64,000 nucleotides of DNA from an uncultured Bacteroidales bacterium (GCA_900317125.1 ONFR01000001.1:239148-303147), one strand, 5' to 3'. Positions 1 through 7,806 are shown, numbered from the stretch's first letter. Program-made: numbers and translations. Notes: generated from the letters alone by a model not told the origin.

Positions 1-2
1 TC

Positions 3-119
3 CTCTGCGAGGACAACCGCCGCGACATTGAGGAAATCCCCGCCGAGTATCTTCAAGGACTTTCATTCCATTATATCAATGACATGGAGGAGGCACTCCC
101 CATCGCCTTCGAACAGTAG
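3..119 (+). CDS. lon: Lon protease, C-terminal end (partial)
   Basis: The frame is open from the window edge to a TAG at 117-119 and encodes the last 38 residues of a protein. The ending (CEDNRRDIEEIPAEYL, then HYINDMEEAL) matches the extreme C-terminus of the proteolytic domain of ATP-dependent Lon, where this asparagine/arginine-rich helix is highly conserved. Lon degrades misfolded and regulatory proteins in the cytoplasm. The catalytic Ser-Lys dyad lies upstream of the window. The next gene begins 7 bases downstream on the same strand, so the two could be co-transcribed. Confidence 0.85.
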   Translation, partial: LCEDNRRDIEEIPAEYLQGLSFHYINDMEEALPIAFEQ

Positions 120-125
120 TCAGCC

Positions 126-1565
126 ATGCGTAAGCCATTCCTCATACTCCTGCTCCTTGTCGCGTGCCTCATCCCTGCCGCACACTCGCAGGCACCCATC
201 GTGGCCACCCCTGTGGGCAGCGTGCCCCTGCCATGGGGTCTCAGCAATCTTTCGGTAATCGACAGCACCCTCTATGCCTGTCAGAACGGTGTGCTGGTCT
301 CTGCACCCACTACCGCCCCCGCCATCACCGCACTCCTTCCCGACACCATCGTTGGACGGCTGTGCCCGGAGGCTGTATATGTGGTGCGCAACAGTCGCGA
401 CAGCCTGCTCTATTTCTCTACAGGCAGCGAGCAGGCCATGAACACCAGCCTCAATGTCCACACCAATGCCCGCCTGTTCAAGAACCGCCGCGTCGAAGTC
501 AAGTCGTGGTATCGCGACATCTGCCATCCTGTCTTCTCGCCCGATGGCAACGCCATGGTCTTCTCCTCCAAGGGGAAGGTGGGACTGGGCGGCTACGACC
601 TGTGGTATTCTCATTGGAACGGCAGCCGTTGGTCGTCACCCATCAATCTCGGCAATACTATCAACACCCAGGGCAACGAGATCAGCCCGGTATTCTATGG
701 CGGGTACCTGGTCTTCGCCTCCGACGGAATGCCCGGAGCCCCCGAAGGCTTCAATCTTTATGCTGTCCGCATTAAATCGGGTGCCAAGGCCGACGAAATC
801 ATCTTCGACTCGTATGTTGTCCAGCCGCTTCCCGAACCCATCAACAGCAACGGCGATGACTGGGAGATGGCCTTCGACCCCGACGGCGACGGCGGTTACT
901 GGCTCTCCACCCGCAACGGCAAGGAGCAGCTCTTCACCTTCACCGGCGACCTCGACGGGGTCATGCTCAACGGCCATGTGGTCGACGAGCATCAACGGCC
1001 GGTGTCTGCTGCCGACATACGTCTTCTTCGTCAAGGGCGTCTTGTGGCATCCACCACTTCCGACTCTGCCGGTGCCTATCACCTCTTCGCGCTTCCCAAC
1101 AACGATTACCGCCTCCTTGTCACCCGGCAGGACTATTACAACTACAACAAAACTGTTTCTCTCGTCCGTCCGTCCGAGCATCTTCTTATCGCCAGCCAAA
1201 CTGCCGACATCACCCTTTCGCGCCTGCCCTTTGGGCGGGTCATGGTGTTCGACAACCTCTTTCAGGAGGATGGTGATGTCGAACTTACTGCAAGTGCACG
1301 TCAGTCTCTCCAGCCTATAGTCGATTATTTGCGTGATAATGGTAATGTTCTGGCGCAGTTTACATTATATTGTTCTCAAGAAGATGATGCTTCCTATCGT
1401 GAAATGATTATCGCACGAAGAATCAGCAATATACAGCGATATGTCGAATCGTGCTTGCCGTCGGGTGCCCAAATTTCCTATAAGGATGGGTGGAAAAACG
1501 ATATTATCAACGCCCAAGGCATGCAGGGAAATGCTGTTTGTGTTGAATTATTTCCGAAGAAATAA
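126..1565 (+). CDS. PorE-like periplasmic protein: beta-propeller, carboxypeptidase-regulatory and OmpA-like regions
   Basis: 479 residues. Residues 1-22 are a signal peptide. A PD40/WD40-like propeller follows (FSPDGNAMVFSSKG, SPVFYGGYLVFASDG and WLSTRNGKEQLF are typical blades), then a carboxypeptidase-regulatory (CarboxypepD_reg) fold at about 280-350 (LNGHVVDEHQRPV). The last 110 residues look like a degenerate OmpA C-terminal domain (GRVMVFDNLFQEDG). This order resembles PorE of the type IX secretion system, a protein that links the T9SS core to peptidoglycan, but the N-terminal TPR part of PorE is absent. A T9SS substrate is encoded at 40-50 kb, so the organism does have the system. A generic OmpA-family protein remains possible. 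Confidence 0.75.
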   Translation: MRKPFLILLLLVACLIPAAHSQAPIVATPVGSVPLPWGLSNLSVIDSTLYACQNGVLVSAPTTAPAITALLPDTIVGRLCPEAVYVVRNSRDSLLYFSTGSEQAMNTSLNVHTNARLFKNRRVEVKSWYRDICHPVFSPDGNAMVFSSKGKVGLGGYDLWYSHWNGSRWSSPINLGNTINTQGNEISPVFYGGYLVFASDGMPGAPEGFNLYAVRIKSGAKADEIIFDSYVVQPLPEPINSNGDDWEMAFDPDGDGGYWLSTRNGKEQLFTFTGDLDGVMLNGHVVDEHQRPVSAADIRLLRQGRLVASTTSDSAGAYHLFALPNNDYRLLVTRQDYYNYNKTVSLVRPSEHLLIASQTADITLSRLPFGRVMVFDNLFQEDGDVELTASARQSLQPIVDYLRDNGNVLAQFTLYCSQEDDASYREMIIARRISNIQRYVESCLPSGAQISYKDGWKNDIINAQGMQGNAVCVELFPKK

Positions 1566-1631
1566 CGCGCTGTATAATAAACTATTGTGAGGATAATTCG
1601 TGCCTGGTGTCAAAGAAAATCGAAAAAAAAT

Positions 1632-1662
1632 TTTGTCAGAATAAAAAATAGTTGTATCTTTG
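1632..1662 (+). promoter_or_regulatory. Promoter of tRNA-Pro
   Basis: TTTG at 1632-1635 and TATCTTTG at 1655-1662 are separated by 19 bases, matching the Bacteroidota housekeeping consensus (TTTG, 18-20 bases, TAnnTTTG). The tRNA starts about 45 bases downstream. Confidence 0.75.
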
Positions 1663-1708
1663 CACCCGTTTTCGAGAGGAGATAAACACCATCGGAACAA
1701 AACAAGTT

Positions 1709-1782
1709 CGGGGCGTGGCGCAGTTGGCTAGCGCACTTGCATGGGGTGCAAGGGGTCGAAAGTTCGAGTCTTTTCGCCCCGA
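1709..1782 (+). tRNA. tRNA-Pro(GGG)
   Basis: A full cloverleaf can be folded by eye: acceptor 1709-1715/1775-1781, D-stem 1718-1721/1731-1734, anticodon stem 1736-1740/1748-1752 with a 7-base loop, T-stem 1758-1762/1770-1774 with loop TTCGAGT. The anticodon GGG is at 1743-1745, reading CCC/CCU proline codons. The discriminator is A and no CCA is encoded. The 3' half from 1756 is duplicated at 27970, so this gene is the integration site of the element that follows and is restored intact by it. Confidence 0.94.
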
Positions 1783-1784
1783 CT
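1756..1784 (+). other. attL core of the integrated element
   Basis: 29 bases identical to 27970-27998, spanning the T-arm and acceptor 3' strand of tRNA-Pro plus two bases. Identity stops at 1755 (G versus A) and at 1785 (A versus T). A tyrosine integrase gene begins 121 bases downstream, the usual arrangement for tRNA-targeted elements. Confidence 0.9.
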
Positions 1785-1806
1785 AAATTAAAAATCAGTA
1801 ATTTGG

Positions 1807-1840
1807 GCGGATTTAGCACAAAAAAGTGTGCCAAATCCGC
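1807..1840 (+). terminator. Imperfect hairpin downstream of the tRNA
   Basis: Arms 1807-1820 and 1827-1840 pair at 13 of 14 positions around a 6-base loop. It lies just inside the element, between attL and the integrase. It could end the tRNA transcript or be an arm of the attachment site. No T-run follows, so termination is uncertain. Confidence 0.45.
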
Positions 1841-1864
1841 TCCAAGCGTTTTAAGAGACTAAAC

Positions 1865-1900
1865 TTTTCTTTCAGGGCCCACCGGCTGACTGAAAGAAAA
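1865..1900 (+). promoter_or_regulatory. 11-bp perfect inverted repeat in front of the integrase start
   Basis: TTTTCTTTCAG at 1865-1875 is the exact reverse complement of CTGAAAGAAAA at 1890-1900, with a 14-base spacer. The integrase ATG is at 1905, four bases after the repeat. It could be an operator or an RNA hairpin that masks the ribosome site and so limits integrase synthesis. Confidence 0.5.
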
Positions 1901-1904
1901 AAAA

Positions 1905-3080
1905 ATGTCTGCCAAACAAAATCGACCCTCAGCTTCAAAGTTACAGACGTATCTGCCTGCCGTAGTCCGATTATCAGAGTCGATGGGCGTGTTCCTCGAG
2001 TACTATGTCTACAACCCTCAGACCGACGAGATGGAACGAAAGCGGATGCGACTAAACCGTATTGCCAGCCGCTACCGACTGAAGCGCGACCAGCTGATGG
2101 CGGCACATGCAGTGTGCGACGAGCTGAACAAAAAGCTGTCCGGTGGCTGGACTCCGCTTCATGAGACGGAGGACGGCAGATTTTACACCCAATTATCAGA
2201 ACTGCGCGAGCGGTTCCTTGCTCACAAGAAGGCCGAAGGGGTGCGTCCGGCAACGCTGCAGAGCTACAGCAGCATGACGGGGCTGATGCTTGCCTGGTGC
2301 GAGGACACAGGGAGGGCACGCAAGCTGTCGGGTTCGTTCCTGCGCCTCGATGCGGTGTGCTACATGGACCACATCTTGGACAAAGGGTTTTCCAACCGCT
2401 CGTACAATAATACCGCCAAGACGCTGCGAGTGTTCTTCAGCTGGGCGAAAGAGAACTGCTACTGCAAGGAGAACCCCTTCGACAATATCAAGCCACTGCC
2501 CAAGGAGAAGAAACGGCGCATCCTGATCGATGCCGACACACGACGACGGCTGTGTGAATACCTTTCGGTGGAGAACCCGCAGTTCCTCATCGTGTGCAAA
2601 CTGATTTACTACTCGGCCATGCGCCCCAAGGAGATTGCCAACATCCAAATTCGCGATATCGACATTGCCCACCGCTGCATCCATGTGTCGGAAGAGGTGG
2701 CCAAGAACCGCAAGAGCCGTTGCGCCACGCTGACGCGCGACCTCATCGACGCACTGGTGCCAGTTCTGGCAAGGCCGATGCCGGGCGAATGGTACCTGTT
2801 TGGCTCCAACCAGCGCATAGAGCCGTCGGCAAAGCGGGTGGCACTGTCGAACTTCCGCAAGAAGTGGGACAAGGTGCGCGAGGTGCTGAAGCTGCCACAG
2901 GAAATGCAGCTCTACAGCCTACGCGACACCGGAATATCCGACTACCTGCACGCCGGTATCGACCAGCTGACAGTGCAACACCATGCCGACCACAGCAGTC
3001 TGGCCATACAGCAAATCTACACCGACCACTACGACCCCAATCTCAACCAGGTGATATACGAGAAAGCTCCTGACTTTTGA
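1905..3080 (+). CDS. int: Tyrosine recombinase (integrase)
   Basis: 391 residues. An N-terminal arm-binding region and a SAM-like core-binding domain (about 100-200) precede the catalytic domain. Catalytic positions visible are Arg in SAMRPKEIAN, Lys in EEVAKNRKSR, Arg in YSLRDTGISDYL, His in HHADHSS and the nucleophile Tyr in QIYTDHYD. The box II His is a Tyr here (YSLR instead of HxLR), a variant I associate with Bacteroidales prophage integrases. It recombines attP with the tRNA-Pro site and would also drive excision. It sits directly beside attL and is the only rightward gene in the left half of the element. An 11-bp palindrome precedes its start. Confidence 0.93.
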   Translation: MSAKQNRPSASKLQTYLPAVVRLSESMGVFLEYYVYNPQTDEMERKRMRLNRIASRYRLKRDQLMAAHAVCDELNKKLSGGWTPLHETEDGRFYTQLSELRERFLAHKKAEGVRPATLQSYSSMTGLMLAWCEDTGRARKLSGSFLRLDAVCYMDHILDKGFSNRSYNNTAKTLRVFFSWAKENCYCKENPFDNIKPLPKEKKRRILIDADTRRRLCEYLSVENPQFLIVCKLIYYSAMRPKEIANIQIRDIDIAHRCIHVSEEVAKNRKSRCATLTRDLIDALVPVLARPMPGEWYLFGSNQRIEPSAKRVALSNFRKKWDKVREVLKLPQEMQLYSLRDTGISDYLHAGIDQLTVQHHADHSSLAIQQIYTDHYDPNLNQVIYEKAPDF

Positions 3081-3091
3081 ACAAAAAAAAA

Positions 3092-3117
3092 GGCCGACGG
3101 TTTCACAACCATCGGCC
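3092..3117 (-). terminator. Terminator of the late operon (repeated core)
   Basis: Stem GGCCGA-C-GGTT pairs with AACC-A-TCGGCC around a 4-base loop, followed on the minus strand by nine T residues (plus-strand A run 3083-3091). This is a strong intrinsic terminator for the leftward operon ending at 3143. It may also stop the integrase transcript from the other side. The core is present again, unchanged, at 14855-14880. Confidence 0.8.
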
Positions 3118-3142
3118 GGGCGAATGAGACACTTAAAGGACT

Positions 3143-3595
3143 TTAGTTTGACTTTCGAGTTTTGGCCAGGCGCACTTCGCGGGCGATGCCCCAGATGGTG
3201 AGGAGTGCCACCAGTGCGGCGGCAATGGCCACGTCGAGGTGCAGGCGGCTGAGGCGGCTGTCGCACTCGGGACAGGGCACAGTCACTTGCCTATCGATAT
3301 AGAGGGTGTCCGGCGGGACGGTGACGTCGGCCTTGAGGCTGTCGCCCTCGAGGAGCAGCTGGAGGGTGATGTCGCGGTTCTGGAGCAGGACGGTGTCGCC
3401 TGATGGGAGCCATGCCCAGGGCACGGAACCGGAAAGGATTTTCTCCGGCACGGGCAGGGTGTCGCGCAGGTGCGCGGTGGTCTGCGTGAAGCAGTCTGGG
3501 CAGCGGCTCTGCAGCCTCTCGAGGCGTTGCTGGCAGCTGCAGCCGGTGAGTGCCAGGAGCGAAAAAAGGAGTGGTGGTAAGATTTTTCTTTGCAT
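3143..3595 (-). CDS. Candidate unimolecular spanin (lipoprotein with C-terminal membrane anchor)
   Basis: 150 residues. The N-terminus is a lipoprotein signal with lipobox LTGC (Cys at about 19). A periplasmic stretch of roughly 90 residues with paired cysteines follows, then one transmembrane helix (about 117-137, AIAAALVALLTIWGI) and a short basic cytoplasmic tail. An outer-membrane lipid anchor plus an inner-membrane helix in one chain is the topology of u-spanins such as phage T1 gp11, which fuse the two membranes at lysis. It is the last gene of the late operon, after lysozyme and peptidase genes. No sequence homology is claimed; the assignment rests on topology, size and position. Confidence 0.6.
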   Translation of the reverse strand: MQRKILPPLLFSLLALTGCSCQQRLERLQSRCPDCFTQTTAHLRDTLPVPEKILSGSVPWAWLPSGDTVLLQNRDITLQLLLEGDSLKADVTVPPDTLYIDRQVTVPCPECDSRLSRLHLDVAIAAALVALLTIWGIAREVRLAKTRKSN

Positions 3596-3618
3596 GTGAA
3601 AAAAAGTTTGTAATTTTG
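3589..3618 (+). promoter_or_regulatory. Rightward promoter divergent from the spanin gene
   Basis: TTTG 3589-3592 and TAATTTTG 3611-3618 are 18 bases apart. The spacing and TTTGCAGCG start are the same as at 18840 in this element. It points away from the spanin start, into 3620-3729, where no rightward gene exists. A short RNA antisense to the end of the 3730-4152 gene is possible. No clear terminator is seen. Confidence 0.5.
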
Positions 3619-3729
3619 CAGCGTCTTTTCGGACGGGCAGAATGGTATTATTCGTGGGTCCTGGTCAAAAAGCAGGCATTCATAAGCCGGAGGTCGTTTC
3701 GGACGTTAGATAGGGGCTCGTTACATCTG

Positions 3730-4152
3730 TCACCTCCGCAGAATCCACAAAGTCACTGCCACCAATTCCTTCTTAGATTTCATTGGTTCCACTATCAAAA
3801 TATATTCCCCGTCGGGGTACAGCTTTCGGAACCTCAGCCTGCCGTCATTCTCCATGGAGACAGAATTGCAGTGGGCTACTATTTCGTATAAATTGAAGAA
3901 GTCGACAAATCGGACATTCCGTTGCTTCCTTCTCGGCTCGTTCATGTGGCGGTTGGCCAGATGCCGAACCCTACTGGAGTAGAGGATTACGCTATAGCCG
4001 GTGTAGTCTGATTTGTTCTTCAACAGACCCGACAGCCTTTTCGCCTCCTTGGCCGATAAGGTTCCGGCATTCCACGATGTCTCCACCATGGTAATAGAGC
4101 CAAGAATGACTTCACCCAGTTGATTAGTGCGTGTGGTTTCCAAGCGTTTCAT
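3730..4152 (-). CDS. Uncharacterised protein in the lysis end of the late operon
   Basis: 140 residues beginning MKRLETTRTNQLGEV; the start overlaps the stop of the preceding gene in an ATGA, which decides it. I do not recognise the family. It is soluble-looking, with alternating basic and hydrophobic segments (YSVILYSSRVRHLANRHM, YILIVEPMKSKKELVAVTLW) and no signal or membrane span. Unlike its neighbours it is not membrane-anchored, and its codon use is less GC-rich. It could be a regulator of late expression or a moron gene. Confidence 0.7.
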   Translation of the reverse strand: MKRLETTRTNQLGEVILGSITMVETSWNAGTLSAKEAKRLSGLLKNKSDYTGYSVILYSSRVRHLANRHMNEPRRKQRNVRFVDFFNLYEIVAHCNSVSMENDGRLRFRKLYPDGEYILIVEPMKSKKELVAVTLWILRR

Positions 4153-4349
4153 ACAAACAGTTTGATGATGGTGTCGACGAGGCTGCCGACGGTGCCGCCG
4201 ATGGTGTTGCCTTGGCTTTTGTTTTTGGCCTCGGCTTCCTGGTAGGCGGCGAGGAGGACGTTGTAGCGTTGGCGCTGGATGACGAGGGCGGCGGCGGAGG
4301 CGACGAGCAGCACGGCGAGGATGAGGATGACGATGGTTTCTTTTTTCAT
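4149..4349 (-). CDS. Small single-span membrane protein
   Basis: 66 residues. Residues 5-22 (TIVILILAVLLVASAAAL) form one transmembrane helix, followed by basic residues and a short helical tail. It lies between the M23 peptidase gene and the 140-residue gene, overlapping the latter by four bases. The size, N-terminal anchor and location suggest a minor virion membrane protein or a lysis accessory (holin/pinholin-like). No family is recognised. Confidence 0.7.
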   Translation of the reverse strand: MKKETIVILILAVLLVASAAALVIQRQRYNVLLAAYQEAEAKNKSQGNTIGGTVGSLVDTIIKLFV

Positions 4350-4354
4350 GGGGT

Positions 4355-4822
4355 TCAGGCTTTGAAGTTGAAGATGGTTTCGGGGTCGATTTTGGCACCG
4401 TCTGGGTTGGTGAGGGTGAAATGGAGGTGCGGGCCGGTGCTGCGGCCGGTGTTGCCGGAGAGGCAGATGGTGTCGCCTGCTTTGACTTGCTGCCCGGCGC
4501 GTGCGCGGAAGGCGCTGAGGTGTGCGTAGCCGGTGCGGTAGCCGTTGGTGTGGGTGACGATCATCTGCCGGCCGCCGGTGTCGTTGGAGTAGGTCTGGAG
4601 GACGGTGCCGTCCCAAGGGGATTTGATTTCGGTGCCTGCGGGCACGGCGATGTCGACGCCGTTGTGAAGGGTGGAGGCGCCGGGGGTGGGTGCTTTGCGG
4701 CGGCCGAATTTGGAGGTGATTTTTCCCGTGACGGGGTTGATGGGTTGTGTCATGCGTTTGATGAGTTTGATGGCGAGCAGCAGCGCGATGGCGGCTGCCA
4801 GGAGTTTTACAATGCTTTTCAT
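4355..4822 (-). CDS. Membrane-anchored M23 (LytM) endopeptidase
   Basis: 155 residues. An N-terminal transmembrane anchor (about 5-20) is followed by an M23 domain with all zinc and catalytic signatures: HNGVD (first His and Asp ligands), GYAHLS and GPHLHF (HxH). It should cleave peptide cross-links of peptidoglycan. The start at 4822 overlaps the end of the previous gene by four bases. In tailless membrane viruses such anchored lytic enzymes are often virion components that open the wall during entry. A role in lysis from within is equally possible. Confidence 0.9.
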   Translation of the reverse strand: MKSIVKLLAAAIALLLAIKLIKRMTQPINPVTGKITSKFGRRKAPTPGASTLHNGVDIAVPAGTEIKSPWDGTVLQTYSNDTGGRQMIVTHTNGYRTGYAHLSAFRARAGQQVKAGDTICLSGNTGRSTGPHLHFTLTNPDGAKIDPETIFNFKA

Positions 4823-5052
4823 GGGACGGGGGATAAGAGGGTTCGGACGACGGCGCCGACGACACCACCGGCGACGGTGAGGATGAAGTCGACGACGGAG
4901 GGTTCGCCGCCCCATTGCCAGTCTTTGAACTCGAGGGCGGCGGCTGCGGCGTAGGCGGCGGTGAAGCCGAGGGCTAGTGCGAGAAGGAAGCCGCCGAGGA
5001 GGTGGTGCAGGCGGTGGGAGCGGCGCAGCCAGGCTATGGCGTTCTTCAGCAT
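4819..5052 (-). CDS. Small membrane protein, possible holin
   Basis: 77 residues with basic residues in the first 18 (WLRRSHRLHHLL) and two hydrophobic segments at about 19-40 and 56-73, separated by the polar stretch EFKDWQWGGEPSVVD. This acidic/aromatic linker between two spans resembles small phage or periplasm-facing proteins I have seen near lysis genes, but I cannot name the family. It overlaps both neighbours by a few bases and immediately precedes the M23 endopeptidase, the usual place for a holin. Confidence 0.65.
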   Translation of the reverse strand: MLKNAIAWLRRSHRLHHLLGGFLLALALGFTAAYAAAAALEFKDWQWGGEPSVVDFILTVAGGVVGAVVRTLLSPVP

Positions 5053-5327
5053 GGGTCGACGTCCTCGTCGTCGTCGCTGGGGACAGGGTGTTTGTGACGT
5101 CCCACGGTAATGGAGGTGTTGCCATGGTTGAGTGTGATGCCCTTGCCGTGGGAGACGACGTAGGGGAGTTGGGAGAGTGCGGCGAAGGCGAAGAGTTCGC
5201 CGACTGCGGTGAGGACGCTGCCGTCGATGATGCCCATGGGCGGGACGAGGAACCCGGCGACGACGAGGCCGACGGAGACCGTGAGTGTGACGGCGAAGAC
5301 TATGGTGTGTAGTTTTGGGTGTTTCAT
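5046..5327 (-). CDS. Two-span membrane protein
   Basis: 93 residues. Two hydrophobic segments at about 8-30 and 36-55 are joined by a tight PPMGIIDG turn. A C-terminal soluble tail ends in DDDEDVD. The short hairpin topology fits a holin or virion membrane protein. It is the first gene after a 259-base non-coding gap that holds a tRNA-like structure, so it may be translated from a processed mRNA. No family recognised. Confidence 0.7.
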   Translation of the reverse strand: MKHPKLHTIVFAVTLTVSVGLVVAGFLVPPMGIIDGSVLTAVGELFAFAALSQLPYVVSHGKGITLNHGNTSITVGRHKHPVPSDDDEDVDPC

Positions 5328-5356
5328 TGCGGATGTTCGGTTTTTTATTGTTGTTG

Positions 5357-5431
5357 GCAGGGGAGCGGGATTCGAACCCGTGGGGTATGGGTGAAAGCGG
5401 CCCATCGTCTACGCCTGCGGACAGCCCCTGC
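5357..5431 (-). ncRNA. Degenerate tRNA-like structure between late genes
   Basis: On the minus strand the acceptor strands (5425-5431 and 5357-5363) pair over seven bases. A T-arm with the invariant loop TTCGAAT follows, with a 3-bp D-like arm and a 5-bp anticodon-like stem. The anticodon loop has nine bases, and in tRNA register one acceptor and one T-stem pair are mismatched. It is therefore probably not a working tRNA. It lies in the mRNA between the spike gene and the small membrane-protein genes, where RNase P/Z-type cleavage could separate the two parts. The neighbouring 5436-5463 forms a further hairpin, and 5464-5586 holds nothing I can identify. Confidence 0.6.
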
Positions 5432-5586
5432 AGGGGAGTCCGGAGCCTCCCGGATGCGGACTCGGGGAGAGTTGTTGTTAAGTTGCGGGTTGTTGAGGGC
5501 GGACGGAAACCATCCATTGACAACCTTGTTTCTGGCATTATTGCCATTGTGCCCTGCAGCGGCGCTGGCCGGTGCGGGGCGGGGGA

Positions 5587-7794
5587 TTAGAATTCGACGA
5601 CATGTTCATGGTCGATGGCTTCGATGGTTCCGGTACGCTGAGGTCTGGGGCCAACGTAGACCAAGCTTTTGTTCTGGTCTGACGAGCAGACGGTGATGCG
5701 GATGTAGTGGATATCTTCACCTGTTTCGAAGCAGAATGCGGCATAGGTACCGTTGTCCAGGCTCTGGGCATCAGCAGCCAAGACGGTGGCGATGGGTTCC
5801 GCACCATCTTCGTTGCTGGCATAGAAGTTGACAAACATGGGTTTGTTATTGTTGCTACCCTTGGTGAATGCGAGTCGGTATACCGAATCGGGCTGTACGG
5901 CAATGAGTCCGGACACGCTGAAATAGGAGTTGGATCCAATGGCTCCACTGTTAGTAATGATGCTCCTTTGTGTGTATCCGCCCGTGCCTGGAAGCAGATT
6001 ACTTTTCGAAATGGCTTGCACACGGCACAGTACATCATTGCCGAAGGATCCCCGGGCAAAGGCTGTTATATAAGTGTTGTAGGCACTGCCTTTGAAACAT
6101 AGAATCCCTCGGTTCTGTTGGGTCTGAGGCACAAAGTACACGTCTTTCGACGCGTTGGCGGTTCCGTCGAACGCTTCGCGCATAATGCGCAGCGAGTTGA
6201 TATTGCCGCTTGTGACTATCTCTACATAAGAACTGCTCAAGTCGTTGAAGTATTCCACCTTTGTGATATCAAGATAGAGTAGTTCGAAGTTGGTAGGAAG
6301 GCTTTCTGCCCCGGTTTGGATGTTGTAGGCTGTGGCGCGGTACAGTCCCGCGTCTTCCTTTGAGGAGAATCTGCCGGTGAGATCCACATCCACCCAGTCT
6401 TCTCGGCCGCTTGTGTCGGGGTCGTCGTCGCTGCTATTCGGATAGACGCTGGGTCCGATGGGCAGAGTGTCGACGAGATGGTAGTTTTCGTCTTCGCCTC
6501 TCTTGTATAAGCGCATGCCTGTCCAGCGTCCATTGTCGCGACGCACGTTGACAAAGACTTTCCCGCCCACACGGAAGGAGGCTTTGTCTCCTTCGAAGGT
6601 GCAGATGTCCTCGTTGTAGGATATGGGGGTGATGTCGGCGTCCAGAGAAGAGGGGAGGAAAGGGGTGTTTTCAACGGGTAGATTGTTGTCAAAGGTCAGC
6701 GTATTTGATGCCTTAGGGCGGTATACGCTCATTCCGATGCTTGTCATGTATTGGAAACAATGCTCAGGCGTTCTCAGCACGAGTTTGGCGGCATCGGTGA
6801 ATGACCCGTTCTCGGCTATCAGCAACCATCGTGTCGCACCGTTCGAGTCTTTGATGACATCGAGCAGCAGATACACATGGGTGTTTTTGACGAAAAAGTC
6901 GTAGGGTTTCAGGTTCCGGCAGTCTTCAGCCGAGGACACGGTCACCTGTTCTGTGCCGAAGAGATTGTTCGAGCCGAACGATGCCTCGATATAGCATTTT
7001 GGGCTATTCATGGCAATGTTGGGCACGTCATGGCACACGGAGCCGAACCAGCGGGCATTGTGTGCGTGGATGTTTTCATTTGGGTACTCAATGCCGTAGC
7101 CGCTGATACCGCTTGTCGGCATCTCGGTGTAGGCAAGACTCCGCTTGTTCGCCATGGCGGTCAGAAACGTGTAGTATGTTACATTCTGGCCTACGCGCTT
7201 TCCTTGCCATCCCACATTGGCATAGATGGGGCTCAGCCACAGTGCGCCTTTGCCGGTTCGTACGGAGTCGACACCGGCTTGGCTGCGGCGCATACGGAAC
7301 ATTAAACTGAAATACTGCATCAGTTTTTGCCGTGCGAGGTTGTGGAAAGAGATTGCGCTCTGTTCCTTGGCGAAATAGTGTGTATCCATCCGGCAAAAGT
7401 CGGCAATGATGTTGTCGGCAGGAGAGATGTTGCCTTTGGGGGCGACGTCGTTTGTGTCAAGGCTGTTGCGCACTACGACGAGGCGACACGCCAGGCTCTT
7501 GTGCAGTCCAAGGCTGAAATTGCGTCCGGAGTTGTATCCGGGCACGGTGCTTATTTTGTAGAACGAGCCTTCATTGTCGGCTTGGGCAAGCGTTCCGTCG
7601 GCGTAGTACAGCCATTGTTCCACTATTCTGTATTCAGGGTTCACCACCAGGGCGAACAGTGCGCCACCGTGGATCAATCCCGTTGTGACATAACGGCTGT
7701 CGGCGGTGACTGCACCGGTGACTCCACTTGGACGGCCTTGTTCAAGTGTAATACCTGTCACTTGAGACTCTTGAATAAGTTGATTTCTGAACAT
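5587..7794 (-). CDS. Large spike / receptor-binding protein candidate
   Basis: 735 residues without signal peptide or membrane span, rich in beta-prone segments. No family is recognised by eye. A C-terminal region of about 130 residues (from GGYTQRSIITNSG to PQRTGTIEAI) reads like a carbohydrate-binding jelly roll (SVYRLAFTKGS, MFVNFYASNEDG, HYIRITVCSSDQNKS). The two genes just upstream are fibre-like. As the largest non-replicative protein in the element, placed between fibre genes and lysis genes, it is the best candidate for the vertex spike or host-binding protein. A tail-spike-like depolymerase cannot be excluded. Confidence 0.65.
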   Translation of the reverse strand: MFRNQLIQESQVTGITLEQGRPSGVTGAVTADSRYVTTGLIHGGALFALVVNPEYRIVEQWLYYADGTLAQADNEGSFYKISTVPGYNSGRNFSLGLHKSLACRLVVVRNSLDTNDVAPKGNISPADNIIADFCRMDTHYFAKEQSAISFHNLARQKLMQYFSLMFRMRRSQAGVDSVRTGKGALWLSPIYANVGWQGKRVGQNVTYYTFLTAMANKRSLAYTEMPTSGISGYGIEYPNENIHAHNARWFGSVCHDVPNIAMNSPKCYIEASFGSNNLFGTEQVTVSSAEDCRNLKPYDFFVKNTHVYLLLDVIKDSNGATRWLLIAENGSFTDAAKLVLRTPEHCFQYMTSIGMSVYRPKASNTLTFDNNLPVENTPFLPSSLDADITPISYNEDICTFEGDKASFRVGGKVFVNVRRDNGRWTGMRLYKRGEDENYHLVDTLPIGPSVYPNSSDDDPDTSGREDWVDVDLTGRFSSKEDAGLYRATAYNIQTGAESLPTNFELLYLDITKVEYFNDLSSSYVEIVTSGNINSLRIMREAFDGTANASKDVYFVPQTQQNRGILCFKGSAYNTYITAFARGSFGNDVLCRVQAISKSNLLPGTGGYTQRSIITNSGAIGSNSYFSVSGLIAVQPDSVYRLAFTKGSNNNKPMFVNFYASNEDGAEPIATVLAADAQSLDNGTYAAFCFETGEDIHYIRITVCSSDQNKSLVYVGPRPQRTGTIEAIDHEHVVEF

Positions 7795-7806
7795 GGCAAC
7801 ACTCTC

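Noticed and set aside
5357..5431. Functional tRNA gene
   Set aside because: Nine-base anticodon loop, mismatched acceptor and T-stem pairs in standard register, and no usable anticodon; reported as tRNA-like only.
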